From Bathymodiolus brooksi (taxonomy: Eukaryota > Mollusca > Bivalvia > Mytilida > Modiolidae): a stretch of 64,000 nucleotides of DNA. This document shows, piece after piece, positions 36,501-45,500 of the stretch (position 1 is its first letter; each line of letters opens with the position of its first letter). The notes below the pieces were generated by a model. The model did not search any database. It had not been told where the DNA came from and saw only the letters and a list, made by a program, of their open reading frames with translations. The position numbers and the translations under genes are program-made. The stretch spans positions 91,634,031 through 91,698,030 of the forward strand of contig OY804584.1 of NCBI GenBank assembly GCA_963680875.1. Direction: 5' to 3'.

Positions 36501-39500
36501 CCTATTGTGGCTATCATGTCTTTTGGTTTTATTGCTCTGGCATTCTCCACCTTCATGTAAAGGTGACCATAGCCTATTGTGGCTATCATGTCTTTTGGTT
36601 TTATTGCTCTGGCATTCTCCACCTTCATGTAAAGGTGACCATAGCCTATTGTGGCTATCATGTCTTTTGGTTTTATTGCTCTGGCATTCTCCACCTTCAT
36701 GTAAAGGTGACCATAGCCTATTGTGGCTATCATGTCTTTTGGTTTTATTGCTCTGGCATTCTCCACCCTCATGTAAAGGCGACCTTAGCCTATTGTGGCT
36801 ATCATGTATTTTGGTTTTATTGCTCTGGCATTCTCCACCCTCATGTAAAGGTGACCATAGCCTATTGTGGCTATCATGTCTTTTGGTTTTATTGCTCTGG
36901 CATTCTCCACCTTCATGTAAAGGTGACCTTAGCCTATTGTGGCTATCATGTCTTTTGGTTTTATTGCTCTGGCATTCTCCACCTTCATGTAAAGGTGACC
37001 TTAGCCTATTGTGGCTATCATGTCTTTTGGTTTTATTGCTCTGGCATTCTCCACCTTCATGTAAAGGTGACCTTAGTCTATTGTGGCTATCATGTCTTTT
37101 GGTTTTATTGCTCTGGCATTCTCCACCCTCATGTAAAGGTGACCTTAGCCTATTGTGGCTATCATGTCTTTTGGTTTTATTGCTCTGGCATTCTCCTCCC
37201 TCATGTAAAGGTGACCTTAGCCTATTGTGGCTATCATGTCTTTTGGTTTTATTGCTCTGGCATTCTCCACCCTCATGTAAAGGTGACCATAGCCTATTGT
37301 GGCTATCATGTCTTTTGGTTTTATTGCTCTGGCATTCTCCACCTTCATGTAAAGGTGACCTTAGTCTATTGTGGCTATCATGTCTTTTGGTTTTATTGCT
37401 CTGGCATTCTCCACCTTCATGTAAAAGTGACCATAGCCTATTGTGGCTATCATGTCTTTTGGTTTTATTGCTCTGGCATTCTCCACCTTCATGTAAAGGT
37501 GACCTTAGCCTATTGTGGCTATCATGTCTTTTGGTTTTATTGCTCTGGCATTCTCCACCTTCATGTAAAGGTGACCTTAGCCTATTGTGGCTATCATGTC
37601 TTTTGGTTTTATTGCTCTGGCATTCTCCACCTTCATGTAAAGGTGACCATAGCCTATTGTGGCTATCATGTCTTTTGGTTTTATTGCTCTGGCATTCTCC
37701 ACCTTCATGTAAAGGTGACCATAGCCTATTGTGGCTATCATGTCTTTTGGTTTTATTGCTCTGGCATTCTCCACCTTCATATAAAGGTGACCATAGCCTA
37801 TTGTGGCTATCATGTCTTTTGGTTTTATTGCTCTGGCATTCTCCACCTTCATGTAAAGGTGACCATAGCCTATTGTGGCTATCATGTCTTTTGGTTTTAT
37901 TGCTCTGGCATTCTCCACCTTCATGTAAAGGTGACCATAGCCTATTGTGGCTATCATGTCTTTTGGTTTTATTGCTCTGGCATTCTCCACCCTCATGTAA
38001 AGGTGACCATAGCCTATTGTGGCTATCATGTCTTTTGGTTTTATTGCTCTGGCATTCTCCACCCTCATGTAAAGGTGACCATAGCCTATTGTGGCTATCA
38101 TGTCTTTTGGTTTTATTGCTCTGGCATTCTCCACCTTCATGTAAAGGTGACCATAGCCTATTGTGGCTATCATGTCTTTTGGTTTTATTGCTCTGGCATT
38201 CTCCACCCTCATGTAAAGGTGACCTTAGCCTATTGTGGCTATCATGTCTTTTGGTTTTATTGCTCTGGCATTCTCCACCTTCATGTAAAGGTGACCATAG
38301 CCTATTGTGGCTATCATGTCTTTTGGTTTTATTGCTCTGGCATTCTCCACCCTCATGTAAAGGTGACCTTAGTCTATTGTGGCTATCATGTCTTTTGGTT
38401 TTATTGCTCTGGCATTCTCCTCCCTCATGTAAAGGCGACCATAGCCTATTGTGGCTATCATGTCTTTTGGTTTTATTGCTCTGGCATTCTCCACCTTCAT
38501 GTAAAGGTGACCATAGCCTATTGTGGCTATCATGTCTTTTGGTTTTATTGCTCTGGCATTCTCCACCCTCATGTAAAGGTGACCTTAGTCTATTGTGGCT
38601 ATCATGTCTTTTGGTTTTATTGCTCTGGCATTCTCCACCTTCATGTAAAGGTGACCTTAGCCTATTGTGGCTATCATGTCTTTTGGTTTTATTGCTCTGG
38701 CATTCTCCACCCTCATGTAAAGGTGACCATAGCCTATTGTGGCTATCATGTCTTTTGGTTTTATTACTCTGGCATTCTCCACCCTCATGTAAAGGTGACC
38801 TTAGCCTATTGTGGCTATCATGTCTTTTGGTTTTATTGCTCTGGCATTCTCCACCCTCATGTAAAGGCGACCTTAGCCTATTGTGGCTATCATGTCTTTT
38901 GGTTTTATTGCTCTGGCATTCTCCTCCCTCATGTAAAGGCGACCTTAGCCTATTGTGGCTATCATGTCTTTTGGTTTTATTGCTCTGCCATTCTCCTCCC
39001 TCATGTAAAGGTGACCTTAGCCTATTGTGGCTATCATGTCTTTTGGTTTTATTACTCTGGCATTCTCCACCCTCATGTAAAGGCGACCTTAGCCTATTGT
39101 GGCTATCATGTCTTTTGGTTTTATTGCTCTGGCATTCTCCTCCCTATGTAAAGGTGACCTTAGCCTATTGTGGCTATCATGTCTTTTGGTTTTATTACTC
39201 TGGCATTCTCCACCCTCATGTAAAGGCGACCTTAGCCTATTGTGGCTATCATGTCTTTTGGTTTTATTGCTCTGGCATTCTCCTCCCTCATGTAAAGGCG
39301 ACCTTAGCCTATTGTGGCTATCATGTCTTTTGGTTTTATTGCTCTGGCATTCTCCACCCTCATGTAAAGGCGACCTTAGCCTATTGTGGCTATCATGTCT
39401 TTTGGTTTTATTGCTCTGGCATTCTCCACCCTCATGTAAAGGTGACCTTAGTCTATTGTGGCTATCATGTCTTTTGGTTTTATTGCTCTGGCATTCTCCA

Positions 39501-42500
39501 CCCTCATGTAAAGGTGACCTTAGCCTATTGTGGCTATCATGTCTTTTGGTTTTATTGCTCTGGCATTCTCCACCCTCATGTAAAGGTGGCCTTAGCCTAT
39601 TGTGGCTATCATGTCTTTTGGTTTTATTACTCTGGCATTCTCCTCCCTCATGTAAAGGTGACCTTAGCCTATTGTGGCTATCATGTCTTTTGGTTTTATT
39701 GCTCTGGCATTCTCCACCCTCATGTAAAGGCGACTTTAGCCTATTGTGGCTATCATGTCTTTTGGTTTTATTGCTCTGGCATTCTCCACCCTCATGTAAA
39801 GGTGACCTTAGCCTATTGTGGCTATCATGTCTTTTGGTTTTATTACTGTGGCATTCTCCACCTTCATGTAAAGGTGACCTTAGTCTATTGTGGCTATCAT
39901 GTCTTTTGGTTTTATTGCTCTGGCATTCTCCTCCCTCATGTAAAGGCGACCTTAGTCTATTGTGGCTATCATGTCTTTTGGTTTTATTGCTCTGGCATTC
40001 TCCACCCTCATGTAAAGGTGACCATAGCCTATTGTGGCTATCATGTCTTTTGGTTTTATTGCTCTGGCATTCTCCACCTTCATGTAAAGGTGACCATAGC
40101 CTATTGTGGCTATCATGTCTTTTGGTTTTATTGCTCTGGCATTCTCCACCTTCATGTAAAGGCGACCTTAGCCTATTGTGGCTATCATGTCTTTTGGTTT
40201 TATTGCTCTGGCATTCTCCACCTTCATGTAAAGGTGACCATAGCCTATTGTGGCTATCATGTCTTTTGGTTTTATTGCTCTGGCATTCTCCTCCCTCATG
40301 TAAAGGTGACCTTAGCCTATTGTGGCTATCATGTCTTTTGGTTTTATTGCTCTGGCATTCTCCTCCCTCATGTAAAGGTGACCTTAGCCTATTGTGACTA
40401 TCATGTCTTTTGGTTTTATTGCTCTGGCATTCTCCACCCTCATGTAAAGGTGAGCTTAGCCTATTGTGGTTATCATGTCTTTTGGTTTTATTACTGTGGC
40501 ATTCTCCACCCTCATGTAAAGGTGACCATAGCCTATTGTGGCTATCATGTCTTTTGGTTTTATTGCTCTGGCATTCTCCACCTTCATGTAAAGGTGACCT
40601 TAGCCTATTGTGGCTATCATGTCTTTTGGTTTTATTGCTCTGGCATTCTCCACCCTCATGTAAAGGTGACCATAGCCTATTGTGGCTATCATGTCTTTTG
40701 GTTTTATTGCTCTGGCATTCTCCTCCCTCATGTAAAGGTGACCTTAGCCTATTGTGGCTATCATGTCTTTTGGTTTTATTGCTCTGGCATTCTCCACCCT
40801 CATGTAAAGGTGACCATAGCCTATTGTGGCTATCATGTCTTTTGGTTTTATTACTGTGGCATTCTCCTCCCTCATGTAAAGGTGGCCTTAGTCTATTGTG
40901 GCTATCATGTCTTTTGGTTTTATTGCTCTGGCATTCTCCACCTTCATGTAAAGGTGACCTTAGTCTATTGTGGCTATCATGTCTTTTGGTTTTATTGCTC
41001 TGGCATTCTCCACCCTCATGTAAAGGTGACCTTAGCCTATTGTGGCTATCATGTCTTTTGGTTTTATTGCTCTGGCATTCTCCACCTTCATGTAAAGGTG
41101 ACCATAGCCTATTGTGGCTATCATGTCTTTTGGTTTTATTGCTCTGGCATTCTCCACCTTCATGTAAAGGCGACCTTAGCCTATTGTGGCTATCATGTCT
41201 TTTGGTTTTATTGCTCTGGCATTCTCCACCTTCATGTAAAGGTGACCATAGCCTATTGTGGCTATCATGTCTTTTGGTTTTATTACTGTGGCATTCTCCT
41301 CCCTCATGTAAAGGTGACCATAGCCTATTGTGGCTATCATGTCTTTTGGTTTTATTGCACTGGCATTCTCCTCCTTCATGTAAAGGTGACCATAGCCTAT
41401 TGTGGCTATCATGTCTTTTGGTTTTATTGCTCTGGCATTCTCCTCCCTCATGTAAAGGTGACCTTAGCCTATTGTGGCTATCATGTCTTTTGGTTTTATT
41501 GCTCTGGCATTCTCCACCTTCATGTAAAGGTGACCATAGCCTATTGTGGCTATCATGTCTTTTGGTTTTATTACTCTGGCATTCTCCTCCCTCATGTAAA
41601 GGTGACCTTAGTCTATTGTGGCTATCATGTCTTTTGGTTTTATTGCTCTGGCATTCTCCACCTTCATGTAAAGGTGACCTTAGTCTATTGTGGCTATCAT
41701 GTCTTTTGGTTTTATTGCTCTGGCATTCTCCACCTTCATGTAAAGGTGACCATAGCCTATTGTGGCTATCATGTCTTTTGGTTTTATTGCACTGGCATTC
41801 TCCACCTTCATGTAAAGGTGACCTTAGCCTATTGTGGCTATCATGTCTTTTGGTTTTATTACTCTGGCATTCTCCACCCTCATGTAAAGGTGACCTTAGT
41901 CTATTGTGGCTATCATGTCTTTTGGTTTTATTGCTCTGGCATTCTCCACCTTCATGTAAAGGTGACCATAGCCTATTGTGGCTATCATGTCTTTTGGTTT
42001 TATTGCTCTGGCATTCTCCACCTTCATGTAAAGGTGACCATAGCCTATTGTGGCTATCATGTCTTTTGGTTTTATTGCTCTGGCATTCTCCACCCTCATG
42101 TAAAGGTGACCTTAGCCTATTGTGGCTATCATGTCTTTTGGTTTTATTGCTCTGGCATTCTCCACCTTCATGTAAAGGTGACCTTAGCCTATTGTGGCTA
42201 TCATGTCTTTTGGTTTTATTGCTCTGGCATTCTCCACCTTCATGTAAAGGTGACCTTAGTCTATTGTGGCTATCATGTCTTTTGGTTTTATTGCTCTGGC
42301 ATTCTCCTCCCTCATGTAAAGGTGACCTTAGTCTATTGTGGCTATCATGTCTTTTGGTTTTATTGCTCTGGCATTCTCCACCCTCATGTAAAGGTGACCA
42401 TAGCCTATTGTGGCTATCATGTCTTTTGGTTTTATTGCTCTGGCATTCTCCACCTTCATGTAAAGGCGACCTTAGCCTATTGTGGCTATCATGTCTTTTG

Positions 42501-45500
42501 GTTTTATTGCTCTGGCATTCTCCACCCTCATGTAAAGGTGACCTTAGCCTATTGTGGCTATCATGTCTTTTGGTTTTATTGCTCTGGCATTCTCCACCTT
42601 CATGTAAAGGTGACCTTAGCCTATTGTGGCTATCATGTCTTTTGGTTTTATTGCTCTGGCATTCTCCACCCTCATGTAAAGGTGACCTTAGCCTATTGTG
42701 GCTATCATGTCTTTTGGTTTTATTGCTCTGGCATTCTCCTCCCTCATGTAAAGGTGACCTTAGTCTATTGTGGCTATCATGTCTTTTGGTTTTATTGCTC
42801 TGGCATTCTCCACCTTCATGTAAAGGCGACCATAGCCTATTGTGGCTATCATGTCTTTTGGTTTTATTGCTCTGGCATTCTCCACCTTCATGTAAAGGTG
42901 ACCTTAGTCTATTGTGGCTATCATGTCTTTTGGTTTTATTGCACTGGCATTCTCCACCTTCATGTAAAGGCGACCATAGCCTATTGTGGCTATCATGTCT
43001 TTTGGTTTTATTGCTCTGGCATTCTCCACCTTCATGTAAAGGCGACCATAGCCTATTGTGGCTATCATGTCTTTTGGTTTTATTGCTCTGGCATTCTCCA
43101 CCCTCATGTAAAGGTGACCTTAGCCTATTGTGGCTATCATGTCTTTTGGTTTTATTGCTCTGGCATTCTCCACCTTCATGTAAAGGTGACCTTAGCCTAT
43201 TGTGGCTATCATGTCTTTTGGTTTTATTGCTCTGGCATTCTCCACCTTCATGTAAAGGTGACCTTAGCCTATTGTGGCTATCATGTCTTTTGGTTTTATT
43301 GCTCTGGCATTCTCCTCCCTCATGTAAAGGTGACCTTAGTCTATTGTGGCTATCATGTCTTTTGGTTTTATTGCTCTGGCATTCTCCACCCTCATGTAAA
43401 GGTGACCTTAGTCTATTGTGGCTATCATGTCTTTTGGTTTTATTGCTCTGGCATTCTCCTCCCTCATGTAAAGGTGACCATAGCCTATTGTGGCTATCAT
43501 GTCTTTTGGTTTTATTGCTCTGGCATTCTCCACCCTCATGTAAAGGTGACCATAGCCTATTGTGGCTATCATGTCTTTTGGTTTTATTGCTCTGGCATTC
43601 TCCTCCCTCATGTAAAGGTGACCTTAGCCTATTGTGGCTATCATGTCTTTTGGTTTTATTGCTCTGGCATTCTCCACCTTCATGTAAAGGTGACCTTAGC
43701 CTATTGTGGCTATCATGTCTTTTGGTTTTATTGCTCTGGCATTCTCCACCTTCATGTAAAGGTGACCTTAGTCTATTGTGGCTATCATGTCTTTTGGTTT
43801 TATTGCTCTGGCATTCTCCACCTTCATGTAAAGGTGACCTTAGTCTATTGTGGCTATCATGTCTTTTGGTTTTATTGCTCTGGCATTCTCCACCTTCATG
43901 TAAAGGTGGCCTTAGTCTATTGTGGCTATCATGTCTTTTGGTTTTATTGCTCTGGCATTCTCCTCCCTCATGTAAAGGTGAGCTTAGCCTATTGTGGCTA
44001 TCATGTCTTTTGGTTTTATTACTCTGGCATTCTCCACCCTCATGTAAAGGCGACCTTAGCCTATTGTGGCTATCATGTCTTTTGGTTTTATTGCTCTGGC
44101 ATTCTCCACCCTCATGTAAAGGTGACCATAGCCTATTGTGGCTATCATGTCTTTTGGTTTTATTGCTCTGGCATTCTCCACCCTCATGTAAAGGTGACCT
44201 TAGCCTATTGTGGCTATCATGTCTTTTGGTTTTATTGCTCTGGCATTCTCCTCCCTCATGTAAAGGTGACCATAGCCTATTGTGGCTATCATGTCTTTTG
44301 GTTTTATTGCTCTGGCATTCTCCTCCCTCATGTAAAGGTGACCTTAGCCTATTGTGGCTATCATGTCTTTTGGTTTTATTGCTCTGGCATTCTCCACCCT
44401 CATGTAAAGGTGAGCTTAGCCTATTGTGGTTATCATGTCTTTTGGTTTTATTACTGTGGCATTCTCCACCCTCATGTAAAGGTGACCATAGCCTATTGTG
44501 GCTATCATGTCTTTTGGTTTTATTGCTCTGGCATTCTCCACCCTCATGTAAAGGTGAGCTTAGCCTATTGTGGTTATCATGTCTTTTGGTTTTATTACTG
44601 TGGCATTCTCCACCTTCATGTAAAGGTGACCTTAGTCTATTGTGGCTATCATGTCTTTTGGTTTTATTGCTCTGGCATTCTCCACCCTCATGTAAAGGTG
44701 AGCTTAGCCTATTGTGGTTATCATGTCTTTTGGTTTTATTACTGTGGCATTCTCCACCCTCATGTAAAGGTGACCATAGCCTATTGTGGCTATCATGTCT
44801 TTTGGTTTTATTGCTCTGGCATTCTCCTCCCTCATGTAAAGGTGGCCTTAGCCTATTGTGGCTATCATGTCTTTTGGTTTTATTGCTCTGGCATTCTCCA
44901 CCCTCATGTAAAGGTGGCCTTAGCCTATTGTGGCTATCATGTCTTTTGGTTTTATTGCTCTGGCATTCTCCACCTTCATGTAAAGGTGGCCTTAGCCTAT
45001 TGTGGCTATCATGTCTTTTGGTTTTATTGCTCTGGCATTCTCCTCCCTCATGTAAAGGTGACCTTAGCCTATTGTGGCTATCATGTCTTTTGGTTTTATT
45101 GCTCTGGCATTCTCCACCCTCATGTAAAGGTGACCATAGCCTATTGTGGCTATCATGTCTTTTGGTTTTATTGCTCTGGCATTCTCCACCCTCATGTAAA
45201 GGTGACCATAGCCTATTGTGGCTATCATGTCTTTTGGTTTTATTGCTCTGGCATTCTCCACCCTCATGTAAAGGTGACCATAGCCTATTGTGGCTATCAT
45301 GTCTTTTGGTTTTATTGCTCTGGCATTCTCCACCCTCATGTAAAGGTGACCTTAGCCTATTGTGGCTATCATGTCTTTTGGTTTTATTGCTCTGGCATTC
45401 TCCACCCTCATGTAAAGGTGACCTTAGTCTATTGTGGCTATCATGTCTTTTGGTTTTATTGCTCTGGCATTCTCCTCCCTCATGTAAAGGCGACCTTAGC